DNA from: Phytoactinopolyspora limicola
GTDB taxonomy: Bacteria > Actinomycetota > Actinomycetes > Jiangellales > Jiangellaceae
Reading direction: 5' to 3'
NCBI RefSeq assembly: GCF_011320225.1
Contig: NZ_JAAOEN010000013.1
Location: 62,001 to 126,000 of the forward strand
Length of the DNA stretch: 64,000 nucleotides
Shown: one piece after another, positions 33,291-41,603 of the stretch
Numbering within the stretch: position 1 is the first letter of the stretch
Layout of the letters: every line of letters begins with the position of its first letter
Notes under the pieces: generated by a model
Told to the model about the DNA's origin: nothing
What the model saw: only the letters and a program-made list of their open reading frames with translations
Databases searched by the model: none
Position numbers and translations under genes: made by a program

Positions 33291-34580
33291 ATGAGCGAGG
33301 TACAAGAAGCATCCATCACCGAGACGGGTTCGGACGGCTTGTCCATCTTCGACAGCTCACCCACCGGTGGATTCACCATCCAGATGCGCGGTTACGACAA
33401 AATCCAGGTCGAGCAGCACGTGCGGCAGCTCGAGGCGACCTTGGCACAAGTGCGCGGCCGGACATCCGACCTCGACAAGCAGGTCGTCCGGTTGCGCCAG
33501 GAGCTTGCCGAGGCCAGCACCGAGCTCCGCGAGGTCGAGCGACCGTCGTACTCCGGGCTGGGTGCACGCATCGAGCAGTTGCTCCGCCTGGCCGAGGAGC
33601 AGGCGAGCGAACTCGTCGCTCAAGCCGACACCGAGGCATCCGAGATGCGTGCCGAAGCGCAGGCCGAGGCCAGCGAGATGCGCGCGACAGCCGAGAGCGA
33701 AGCCTCTGAGCTGCGGGTCAACGCCCGTCGCACGGCCGAAGAACTCGTCGACGACGCCCGGGTGGAGGCCGAGGAGCAGCGTTCGGCGGCGAACCGCGAG
33801 GCCGAGGAGCTCGTCGAGAGCGCCAAGCGGGAAGCCGCCAAGATCCGTTCCTCGGTGGAACACGAGGTCAGCGAACGCAAGGCCAACGCCGAGCGCGAGC
33901 TCAACCGGCTCCGGGCCGCTGGCGAACGTGAGGTCGCCGAGCTGCGGGCCACCGCCAAACGCGAGGCCGAGGAGCTGCGGAGCAACACCAAGCGTGACGT
34001 CGAGGAGCTGCGCCGCACCACGCAGCAAGAGGTCGACGAGATGAAGGCCGAGGCGCAGGCGCGGCTGGACGACGCGCGGGCCCGGGCCGACAAAGAGCTC
34101 ACCGACCTCGAGCTCACGCTGGTCGCCAAACGCGAGCAGTTGGAGCGTGAGATCAGCGAGCGGCACGAGAACGCCGTGGCCGAGACCCAGAAGATGGTGG
34201 CCGACGCCGAGTCCCGCGCCGGAGACGCCGAGTCCCGCGCCAAGTCCGCGCAGGAGCGGGCCGAGAAGGTGCGCCGCGACGCCGATGAGCAGGCCAAGGC
34301 CCTGCTGGCCAGCGCCCGCCGCAACGCCGACAACCTCATCGCCGACGCCAAGCAGGCGGCGGAGAAGCAGCTGTCCGAGGCCAAGTCCGAGGCGCACCAG
34401 AGCATCACGGCAGCCAAGCGTGAGGTCGCCGAGTTGACCCGCCAGCGTGACGGCATCAGCTCGCACCTGAACCAGCTGCGTAGCCTGCTGGGTGGGGTCG
34501 GTTCGGCACCCGGCCTGGAGGCGTCGGCAGTCGGCGGCGAGAACGTCGTCGATGCCGAGGTCGTCGACGACGACAAGTAG
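33291..34580 (+). CDS. Scy/FilP-like DivIVA-related coiled-coil cytoskeletal protein
   Basis: A 429-residue protein. The N-terminus includes a DivIVA-like GGFTIQMRGYDKIQVEQHVR (about residues 27-46), then a nearly unbroken heptad-rich coiled coil full of Ala/Glu/Arg (about 45-400), and a short acidic tail. Actinomycete proteins of this build (often mis-labelled cellulose-binding) include Scy and FilP, which organise the hyphal tip with DivIVA. The ATG follows GAGGGAGACC. It is convergent with the small zinc-finger gene, with a strong hairpin between. Exact orthology to Scy or FilP is not settled; at this length it is nearer FilP. Confidence 0.85.
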   Translation: MSEVQEASITETGSDGLSIFDSSPTGGFTIQMRGYDKIQVEQHVRQLEATLAQVRGRTSDLDKQVVRLRQELAEASTELREVERPSYSGLGARIEQLLRLAEEQASELVAQADTEASEMRAEAQAEASEMRATAESEASELRVNARRTAEELVDDARVEAEEQRSAANREAEELVESAKREAAKIRSSVEHEVSERKANAERELNRLRAAGEREVAELRATAKREAEELRSNTKRDVEELRRTTQQEVDEMKAEAQARLDDARARADKELTDLELTLVAKREQLEREISERHENAVAETQKMVADAESRAGDAESRAKSAQERAEKVRRDADEQAKALLASARRNADNLIADAKQAAEKQLSEAKSEAHQSITAAKREVAELTRQRDGISSHLNQLRSLLGGVGSAPGLEASAVGGENVVDAEVVDDDK

Positions 34581-34600
34581 CTCACCGCCCCCTTACCGTC

Positions 34601-34658
34601 CCCATGATCATGAACACTTTGCCGGGCTATCGCCCGGCAAAGTGTTCATGATCATGGG
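34601..34658. terminator. 27-bp-arm hairpin between convergent genes
   Basis: Perfect arms 34601-34627 and 34632-34658 enclose a TATC loop. The outer part of each arm carries CATGATCATG. The structure lies 20 bp past one stop and 12 bp from the opposing stop, fitting a bidirectional terminator. Confidence 0.85.
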
Positions 34659-34670
34659 AGGGTGAGGGGG

Positions 34671-34919
34671 TCAGCGTCGACGGTCCCGGGACCGCCAGCA
34701 GCCGGTGTGCCAATGGCGCCGCTCGTCGACGCCGGTACCGGTGAACGACCGACTCTCGGTCGGCCACGCCACGACGTGTGGGGTGGCCGGCCGGATGAGT
34801 TGGTCACATCCCGGGCAGCGGTACGGCTTGGTGGATGAACTACCGGTGATCCGCCGGACCACCCAGTCGCCGTCAGGCCACGATTCGATCGCCTCGTGCA
34901 CCCCGCTATCGTCTCTCAT
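34671..34919 (-). CDS. Small conserved actinobacterial zinc-finger-like protein
   Basis: An 82-residue protein with KPYRCPGCDQLIRPATPHVV and RRHWHTGCW, giving a CxxC...HxxC set that could bind one zinc. Similar small proteins occur widely in actinomycetes, sometimes labelled ATP/GTP-binding, with no known function. The ATG at 34919 directly abuts the ATG of the divergent MMPL gene. An in-frame GTG at 34901 is a possible alternative start that would still retain the whole conserved core. Confidence 0.82.
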   Translation of the reverse strand: MRDDSGVHEAIESWPDGDWVVRRITGSSSTKPYRCPGCDQLIRPATPHVVAWPTESRSFTGTGVDERRHWHTGCWRSRDRRR

Positions 34920-37040
34920 ATGTTCGCGCGGTGGGGATCTTTGGTCGCCCGCCGTCGACGAGCCGCCTTAGCGATCATGGTTCTGCTAGCCGTGGTTGGC
35001 GGTACGTACGGCGTCGGGGTGTTCGATTCCGTGAGTCAAGGCGGCTATGAGGACCCCGGCAGCGAAGCTGTCTTGGCGCTGCGCACCCTCCAGTCCGACC
35101 CGGCTACCGCCGCGGCGGACATCGTCGCCGTCTACACCGCCCCCGACGGCGAGCGCGCCGACACCGACGCCATGGCCGCCGCGGTCGGCTCGGCGCTGGA
35201 GGAACTACCCCGCCACGCCGTCGCCGGCGTCACCACCTACTGGGAGACCGAAGCGCCGTTCCTGATCAGCGCCGACGGCGGCAGCGCGCTGGCGCTGATC
35301 ACCCTGGCCGGGGAGGACAGCGCCGCGAAACAGGCGCTGCTCGGCGACGTCCAAGACGCCCTGTACGTCGACGGCGTGCAGACCACCCTGACCGGCACCG
35401 CTCCGGTCGAGGCCGCCATATCCGACCAGGCCAAACACGACCTGTTCCGGGCGGAGGGCATCGCGTTACCCATCGTGATGGTGCTGCTGGTGGTGATCTT
35501 CGGCGGTGTCGCCGCCGCGTCGTTGCCGGTGTTGATCGGTGTCCTGACGGTCTCCATGGCCCTCGGCGTGCTGCGCCTGATCGCCACAGTGACGGACGTC
35601 AACGAGTTCGCCGTGAACGTGGCCGGGCTGCTCGGCCTGGGAATGGCCATCGACTACGGCCTATTCATCGTCAGCCGGTTCCGGGAGGAACGCCACGGCG
35701 GCGCCGCCGTGGCCGACGCCGTACGAACCACGGTGGCTACCGCTGGCCGTACCGTCGCGTTCTCCGCCCTGCTGTTGGTCGTCGCGCTCTCCACGTTGCT
35801 GTTGTTCCCACAGACGTTCCTGAACTCCCTCGCCTACGGCGGCATGACGGCGGTGACCCTAGCCGCTTTAGTAGCCCTCATCGCACTTCCGGCCGCGTTG
35901 GCGGTGATGGGCCACCGGATCGACGCCTGGCAGGTCCCGTTCCTGCGGCGGCGGCGTCGAGACCGCAGCCGGTTCTGGAACCGGCTGGCCACCGGGGTGA
36001 TGCGGCGCCCGGTGCTGGTATCGGTGCCCATCCTCGCGGTACTCGTCCTGCTCATCTCTCCCTTCCTGAACACGACGTTCGGCTCACCCGACGAACGTGT
36101 GCTGCCGGAAGGCGATCCGGCCCGGGTGGCCATCGAGAACCTGACCACGGACTTCCCGGCGGTCGGTGGCGACAACATCCAAGTAGTACTGCATGCCGAT
36201 GACCACCACCCACTCGACGACGCCGTGGTCGCGGCCGCCGTCGCCGACGTCCAAGCCGTACCCGACGTCCAGGCGGTCGATGTCACGAGCCCGCCCCAGG
36301 CGTCGGTCACCGTTCTCGAGGCGAGGTACGACGGAGACGCGGCCGGGGCCGCCGCCCGGCAGGCCGTCCGCACCATCCGCGACCTGGATCCACCCGACGG
36401 TGTCGAGCTGCTCGTGGGCGGCGCCACCGCCATCGACATGGACAGCCTCGACGCGATCACCGACCAGTTGCCGCTGATGGGCGCCATCCTGGTGGGCGCC
36501 ACCTTAGTGCTGCTGTTCCTGGCCTTCGGATCGGTGGTCCTCCCCATCAAGGCGGCGGTGATGGCCGCGGTGAGTCTGACCGCCACGTTCGGGGTGCTCA
36601 CCTGGATATTCGTCGACGGCCACGGCACCGGCCTGCTTCAGGTGACACCCCAGCCGATGGAGATCGGGGTGGTCGTCCTGATGGGCGCGGTGATCTTCGG
36701 CCTGTCTACCGACTACGAGGTCTTCCTGCTCTCCCGGATCGTCGAGGCCCGGGCGAACGGAGCCGATACCGAGACGGCCATCCGGGCCGGCTTGGTCCGT
36801 TCCGGCCGGGTGATCACCGCGGCCGCCCTCCTGCTCATCGTCGTCACCGGGGCGTTCGCGCTGTCCGGGATCCAGATGATGCGGTTCATCGGCATCGGGA
36901 TGATCTTCGCATTGGCCCTGGATGCCACGGTTATCCGGATGCTGCTGGTGCCGTCGCTGTTGAAGCTCATGGGAACGGCGAACTGGTGGGCCCCCGGCCC
37001 CCTGCGGCGCGTGCAGGAACGTCTGGCGCTACGACACTAA
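34920..37040 (+). CDS. MMPL/RND-family membrane transporter
   Basis: A 706-residue transporter with two MMPL repeats (PF03176): a first helix at about 15-35, an extracytoplasmic loop of about 140 residues, five helices, then a second loop and five more helices. The segments GLGMAIDYGLFIVSRFREER and FGLSTDYEVFLLSRIVEARA carry the conserved Asp-Tyr pair that couples proton flow. Such proteins export lipids or siderophore-like molecules in actinobacteria. The ATG at 34920 is favoured by the MFARWGSLVARRRR opening; a GTG at 34896 would overlap the neighbour. The promoter must lie within the divergent gene or the mRNA is leaderless. Confidence 0.92.
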   Translation: MFARWGSLVARRRRAALAIMVLLAVVGGTYGVGVFDSVSQGGYEDPGSEAVLALRTLQSDPATAAADIVAVYTAPDGERADTDAMAAAVGSALEELPRHAVAGVTTYWETEAPFLISADGGSALALITLAGEDSAAKQALLGDVQDALYVDGVQTTLTGTAPVEAAISDQAKHDLFRAEGIALPIVMVLLVVIFGGVAAASLPVLIGVLTVSMALGVLRLIATVTDVNEFAVNVAGLLGLGMAIDYGLFIVSRFREERHGGAAVADAVRTTVATAGRTVAFSALLLVVALSTLLLFPQTFLNSLAYGGMTAVTLAALVALIALPAALAVMGHRIDAWQVPFLRRRRRDRSRFWNRLATGVMRRPVLVSVPILAVLVLLISPFLNTTFGSPDERVLPEGDPARVAIENLTTDFPAVGGDNIQVVLHADDHHPLDDAVVAAAVADVQAVPDVQAVDVTSPPQASVTVLEARYDGDAAGAAARQAVRTIRDLDPPDGVELLVGGATAIDMDSLDAITDQLPLMGAILVGATLVLLFLAFGSVVLPIKAAVMAAVSLTATFGVLTWIFVDGHGTGLLQVTPQPMEIGVVVLMGAVIFGLSTDYEVFLLSRIVEARANGADTETAIRAGLVRSGRVITAAALLLIVVTGAFALSGIQMMRFIGIGMIFALALDATVIRMLLVPSLLKLMGTANWWAPGPLRRVQERLALRH

Positions 37041-37179
37041 TCGTCCTCGTCCCCCGTCGCCCCTCATCTCCCTGATCGCCGCATCCCGACGTGGCGGCAG
37101 CGGTGGACGCCCGCGGCTATGCGGAGCGCCGACCTGACGCCGTCGCCACCTGGGGGGTTGACGGGAGTGCTGGCCCACG

Positions 37180-37208
37180 GTTCACTAGCGTTTCATTCCA
37201 CGTTTGTT
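37180..37208 (+). promoter_or_regulatory. PhoP-box-like direct repeats upstream of the ugp operon
   Basis: GTTCACT (37180-37186), TTTCATT (37191-37197) and GTTTGTT (37202-37208) recur exactly every 11 bp with 4-bp spacers. This is the layout of actinomycete PHO boxes (GTTCACC-like units). The set lies about 70 bp upstream of the ugpC start. A TTGACG element is at 37158-37163. Binding is inferred, not shown; units 2 and 3 are degenerate. Confidence 0.6.
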
Positions 37209-37279
37209 AAATCGATGTAGTCGTCGTGGAAAGTGAACGCGACCTGCCGCGCAAACCGGCACAAACGAACAGGGGAGCG

Positions 37280-38419
37280 ATGTCGTCGAGTGTGCAACTT
37301 CGCGGGATCGACAAGTTCTACCCATCCGGGCGGGGAGCGTCGTCTCAGGTGCTCTTCGACGTGTCCTTCGAGGCACCCTCCGGTGAGTTCGTCGTCCTGC
37401 TCGGGCCGAGCGGCTGCGGGAAGTCGACGAGCCTGCGGCTGATCGCCGGTCTCGAAGCGGCACAGACCGGTCAGATCTTGATCGATGGCCAGGTCGTCAA
37501 CGACGTCCCGGCGGCGCAGCGCAAACTCGCCATGGTCTTCCAGAACTATGCGTTGTTCCCGCACCTGTCGATCGCCGAGAACATCATGTTCGGTCTCAAG
37601 GTCCGGCGCGTCGACAAACACGAACGCCGCCAGCGGCTAGCCCACACCGCAGAGCTGCTGGAACTCACGCCCTACCTGGACCGCAAACCGGCGCAGCTGT
37701 CTGGTGGGCAACGCCAGCGGGTCGCACTCGGCCGGGCCCTCGTCTCGGGCGCGTCGCTGATCCTGATGGACGAGCCGTTGTCCAACCTGGACGCCAAGTT
37801 GCGCCAGCAGATGCGGGTCGATCTGCGCCAGCTACAGCGGGATCTCGGGCTGACCGTCATCTACGTCACCCATGACCAGGTCGAGGCGATGACCATGGCC
37901 GACCGGGTGGTGGTGATGCGGGAGGGCCGCGTCGATCAGATCGATCACCCCCGCACTCTGTTCCAGCGCCCGGCGCGAGCCTCCGTCGCCAGGTTCATCG
38001 GCTCGCCACCCATGAACCTCCTCCCCGCCCGCGTCGCCGACGGCGCCGTCGTCAGCACCTCCGGCGAGATCCGGGTGACGGTTCCGCCCGGGGTGGACAC
38101 CCTGCCGTCGGACGTCCTACTCGGAGTCCGCCCAGAAGACCTCACCCTCGACACCGGCGACCAGCTCGTCGAAACGACCCTCACCAACGTCGAGTTGCTC
38201 GGCGCCGACCAGCTCGCCCGGTTCGATATCGGCGGCTCGAACCCGCTCATCGCGCGGCTGCACGCCAACCTGCCCGTCGAAGACGGCGCTCGATACCGGG
38301 TCGGGTTCCGACTCAAGGATCTACACCTGTTCGACGCGGACACCGGCGAGCGGATCTCCGCCTGGGATGTCGCCACCGGCGCCGTCACACCCGCGAATCA
38401 CCAGCTCTCGAAGGGATGA
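37280..38419 (+). CDS. ugpC: ABC importer ATPase, UgpC/MsmK type
   Basis: A 379-residue CUT1-class ATPase: Walker A GPSGCGKST, Q-loop VFQNYALFPHLS, signature LSGGQRQRVALGRAL, Walker B LILMDEPLSNLD and switch VTHDQVEAM. The C-terminal TOBE domain contains GVRPEDLTLD. The ATG at 37280 has AGGGGAG just upstream and is preferred over an earlier in-frame start. It energises the adjacent UgpBAE-like importer and, being the only CUT1 ATPase here, might also serve the permease pair at 5280-7052. It overlaps or nearly abuts the SBP gene. Confidence 0.92.
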   Translation: MSSSVQLRGIDKFYPSGRGASSQVLFDVSFEAPSGEFVVLLGPSGCGKSTSLRLIAGLEAAQTGQILIDGQVVNDVPAAQRKLAMVFQNYALFPHLSIAENIMFGLKVRRVDKHERRQRLAHTAELLELTPYLDRKPAQLSGGQRQRVALGRALVSGASLILMDEPLSNLDAKLRQQMRVDLRQLQRDLGLTVIYVTHDQVEAMTMADRVVVMREGRVDQIDHPRTLFQRPARASVARFIGSPPMNLLPARVADGAVVSTSGEIRVTVPPGVDTLPSDVLLGVRPEDLTLDTGDQLVETTLTNVELLGADQLARFDIGGSNPLIARLHANLPVEDGARYRVGFRLKDLHLFDADTGERISAWDVATGAVTPANHQLSKG

Positions 38420-38424
38420 GCTCC

Positions 38425-39744
38425 ATGCGTATACGCCCGACATCGACGGTCGCCGCGGTCGCCGCGCTGGCCTTGTTGACGGCTGCCTGCGGATCGGACG
38501 ACGGGGAGTCGGCACTCGAAGAAGCCACCGCCGACAACCCGATCGAGATCACCATGTACTACCCGATCGCGGTGGGTGGTCCGCTCCAGGAGGTCGTCGA
38601 CGGCTTGATCGACGACTTCATGGCCGAGAACCCCGAGATCGCTGTCCAGGCCGTCTACAGCGGCAACTACGACGAGACGATGGTGTCCGTCCAGACCGCC
38701 GTAGACGGTGGCGACGCGCCCGTCACCTCCGTGCTGTTGTCCACCGAGATGTTCCAGCTGATCGACGACGACATGATCGTCCCGTTCGACGACGTCGTGA
38801 CCAACGACGACGAACGCGAGTGGCTGGACTCCTTCTACGACGCGTTCATGGCCAACAGCCGTGACCACGAGGGCCGCACCTGGGGTATCCCGTTCCAGCG
38901 GTCCACGATCGTGCAGTACTGGAACAAGGACCTGTTCGAGGAAGCCGGGCTCGACCCCGACCATGCCCCGCAGACGTGGGACGAACTCGTCGAGATCGCT
39001 CAGCAGGTCCAGCAGGAGACCGGTGCCCGCTGGGGTGTCCAGATCCCGTCGTCGGGCTTCCCGTACTGGCTGTTCCAGGCGCTCACGACGCAGAACGACG
39101 TCGAGATCGTCAGCGCGGACGGCACCGAGGTGTACTTCGACCAGCCCGCGGTCGTGGAGGCCCTCGAGTTCTGGCTGTCGCTCTCCGCCGACCACGGCGT
39201 CCACCCGTCGGGCATCGTCGACTGGGGCACCACCCCGGAGGACTTCCTTCAGGGGCAGACCGCGATGATCTGGACGACCACCGGCAACCTGACCAACGTG
39301 CGAGACAACGCCACCTTCGACTTCGGCGTGGACATGCTGCCGGAGGGGGTCCGGCGCGGATCGCCCACCGGAGGCGGCAACTTCTTCCTGTTCGCCGACG
39401 CGTCCGAGGCCGAGCAGGTGGCCGCGATGCGGCTGATCCGCTACCTCACCCAGCCGGAGCAGGCCGCCGAGTGGGGTATCGCCACCGGGTATGTCGCCCC
39501 GCTGCCGGAGGCGTGGGAGACCGCGGCGATGGAGGAGTACGTCAGTGGGTTCCCAGAGGCCGCCGTCGCCCGGGACCAGCTCGACTACGCGGTGCGTGAG
39601 CTGTCCACCTACGCCCGCGGGCAGATCTACGAAATCCTCAACGACGCTCTGCAGGGTGCCATCGTCGGCGATATGACACCGGAGGAGGCCATGCGGCACG
39701 CACAGGAACAGGCCGACAACGTCCTCGGCGTCTACCAGAACTAG
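38425..39744 (+). CDS. ugpB: Glycerol-3-phosphate-type ABC binding lipoprotein, UgpB-like
   Basis: A 439-residue family-1 binding lipoprotein. The lipobox is LLTAACGS (Cys about residue 21). IEITMYYPIAVGGPLQEVVD near the mature N-terminus and WGIPFQRSTIVQYWNKDLFE closely resemble UgpB-type proteins for sn-glycerol-3-phosphate or glycerophosphodiesters. ATG 38425 is preferred to the ATG at 38416 because the AAGGG motif would be too close to the earlier one. It sits between the ATPase and permease genes, and the operon ends in a phosphodiesterase, supporting this substrate. Confidence 0.85.
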   Translation: MRIRPTSTVAAVAALALLTAACGSDDGESALEEATADNPIEITMYYPIAVGGPLQEVVDGLIDDFMAENPEIAVQAVYSGNYDETMVSVQTAVDGGDAPVTSVLLSTEMFQLIDDDMIVPFDDVVTNDDEREWLDSFYDAFMANSRDHEGRTWGIPFQRSTIVQYWNKDLFEEAGLDPDHAPQTWDELVEIAQQVQQETGARWGVQIPSSGFPYWLFQALTTQNDVEIVSADGTEVYFDQPAVVEALEFWLSLSADHGVHPSGIVDWGTTPEDFLQGQTAMIWTTTGNLTNVRDNATFDFGVDMLPEGVRRGSPTGGGNFFLFADASEAEQVAAMRLIRYLTQPEQAAEWGIATGYVAPLPEAWETAAMEEYVSGFPEAAVARDQLDYAVRELSTYARGQIYEILNDALQGAIVGDMTPEEAMRHAQEQADNVLGVYQN

Positions 39745-39757
39745 AGGCCCGTCACCA

Positions 39758-40735
39758 GTGGAAAGAGAACACGACAGTCCGACGGCGACGGCCGGGCGAC
39801 GGCATCCTGACGAGGTCGCGCAGCACGACCAGCCCGCCTTCGCCGGGCCGCGGCAAGGTCCGCTGCATCATCTGCGGAGGATCCCCAACCCGGTGTTCGC
39901 CTGGTTGCTGATGGTGCCGGCGCTGGTGTTCCTCGGCGGATTCACCGTCTTCCCCGCCGGCAGCGCCTTGTGGAACAGCCTGCAGGAACCCGGCCTCGAC
40001 GGCGGCGTCGGCACCGCGTACTACGAGCAGATGCTCGGCGACGCTGTGTTCCGGCGCAGCCTGATCAACAACTTGCTGTTCTCCTTCATCACCGTCCCGG
40101 TCAGCATCGCGGTGGCGATGCTGATGGCGGTGCTGGTGAACCGGAAGATCCGCGGCCGCGGGCTGCTTCGCCTGGCGTATTTCACCCCGGCGATGCTGCC
40201 CGTGGTCGCGGCCGCGGCGATCTGGTTGTTCTTCTACCAACCCAACTTCGGCGTCCTCAACACCATCGCGCGCTGGCTCGGTTTCGAGGGCCAGAACTGG
40301 CTGGGTAGTCCGAGCACGGTGCTGCCTGCGCTGATGGTGATGATGATCTGGCACCAGGCCGGTTTCTTCATGCTCTTCTACCTGGCCGGCCTGCAGCTCA
40401 TCCCACCGGAGCTCGACGAGGCCAGCCAGCTCGAAGGCGCCGGGCGTTGGTATCACTTCCGGCGGGTCACGTTCCCCCTGTTGATGCCGACCACGCTGTT
40501 CGCGTCGATCGTCGGGCTGGCCAACAGCTTCAAGCAGGTCGACTTCATCTTCGTGATGACGCAGGGCGGGCCCAACAACGCGAGCAACATGCTGCTGTAT
40601 TACATCTGGCAGACGACGTTCCCGCAGCGCAGACCCGAGTACGCGGCGGCGATCACGATCGTGCTCGTGCTCATCCTCATCGTCCTCGCGCTCATCCAGA
40701 TCCGCTTGTTCGAGCGCAGAATCCACTACCGGTAG
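39758..40735 (+). CDS. ugpA: ABC permease, UgpA-like
   Basis: A 325-residue permease. A hydrophilic N-terminus of about 45 residues precedes the first helix (VFAWLLMVPALVFLGGFTVF), and about six helices are present in all. The EAA loop reads ELDEASQLEGAGRWYHFRRV. The start is GTG at 39758, 13 bp after the SBP stop. It forms the channel with the UgpE-like subunit. Confidence 0.9.
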   Translation: MEREHDSPTATAGRRHPDEVAQHDQPAFAGPRQGPLHHLRRIPNPVFAWLLMVPALVFLGGFTVFPAGSALWNSLQEPGLDGGVGTAYYEQMLGDAVFRRSLINNLLFSFITVPVSIAVAMLMAVLVNRKIRGRGLLRLAYFTPAMLPVVAAAAIWLFFYQPNFGVLNTIARWLGFEGQNWLGSPSTVLPALMVMMIWHQAGFFMLFYLAGLQLIPPELDEASQLEGAGRWYHFRRVTFPLLMPTTLFASIVGLANSFKQVDFIFVMTQGGPNNASNMLLYYIWQTTFPQRRPEYAAAITIVLVLILIVLALIQIRLFERRIHYR

Positions 40736-40743
40736 GCGAGAAG

Positions 40744-41571
40744 ATGATCCGGACCTCGCGGTTGCCCCGTATCTCCGACAAGATCGAAGTCGGCATGGCC
40801 TGGCTGCTCGGCTTCTTGTGGATCGCCCCGCTCGTCTACGTCTTCTGGGCGGCGTTCCGGGAGCCCGCGGTGGCGCTCACCCTCAACCCGTTCCAAGGAT
40901 GGACACTCGACAACATCGAGTCGGTGTGGAACTCCGCGCCCTTCGACCGGTACTTCCAGAACACGGTCTTGCTGGTCACCGGACTGGCCACCACACAGTT
41001 GGTGCTGGGGATCCTGGCCGCCTACGCGCTGGCGCGGTACAACTTCCCGGGCCGCGACATCCTGTTCGCGTTCGTTCTCCTCCAGCTGATGATCTTCCCG
41101 GAGATCCTGCTGACGGAGAACTTCCGCCTGGTGTCGAACCTGGGGTTGCAGGACACCATCCCCGGCATCGCCATCCCCTACGCGGCCAGCGCGTTCTGCA
41201 TCTTCCTCATGCGCCAGCAGTTCAAGGCCGTACCGAAGGAACTGGTGGAAGCGGCCGAGATCGAAGGCGCATCTCGGCTGGAGACGTTGTGGAAGGTCTA
41301 CCTGCCACTAGCCCGGCCGACGATCGTGGCGTTCGGCCTGGTGTCGGTCAGCTTCCACTGGAACAACTTCCTATGGCCGCTGGTCATCACCCGCTCCCCT
41401 GAATCACGTCCGGTCACCGTCGGAATCGTCCGGTTCCTCTCCCCCGAGACCGGCATCGACTTCACGTCGCTCACCGCCGGCACGGTCATCGTCGTCACCC
41501 CGCTACTAGCGCTGTTCCTGCTGACGCAGCGTCAGTTCATCCAGAGCTTCATGCGCTCTGGGATCAAGTAA
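40744..41571 (+). CDS. ugpE: ABC permease, UgpE-like
   Basis: A 275-residue permease with about six helices and the EAA loop ELVEAAEIEGASRLETLWKV. The C-terminal QRQFIQSFMRSGIK is characteristic of CUT1 MalG/UgpE proteins. The ATG at 40744 is 8 bp past the previous stop. It completes the importer whose substrate is probably glycerol-3-phosphate or its diesters. Confidence 0.92.
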   Translation: MIRTSRLPRISDKIEVGMAWLLGFLWIAPLVYVFWAAFREPAVALTLNPFQGWTLDNIESVWNSAPFDRYFQNTVLLVTGLATTQLVLGILAAYALARYNFPGRDILFAFVLLQLMIFPEILLTENFRLVSNLGLQDTIPGIAIPYAASAFCIFLMRQQFKAVPKELVEAAEIEGASRLETLWKVYLPLARPTIVAFGLVSVSFHWNNFLWPLVITRSPESRPVTVGIVRFLSPETGIDFTSLTAGTVIVVTPLLALFLLTQRQFIQSFMRSGIK

Positions 41572-41603
41572 CCCGACCGCCACCACTTGGGAGGCAACTC
41601 ACG

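Noticed and set aside
37158-37186. TTGACG at 37158 as the -35 of a standard promoter for ugpC.
   Set aside because: No acceptable -10 hexamer occurs 16-18 bp downstream; activation from the PhoP-box-like repeats is more plausible.
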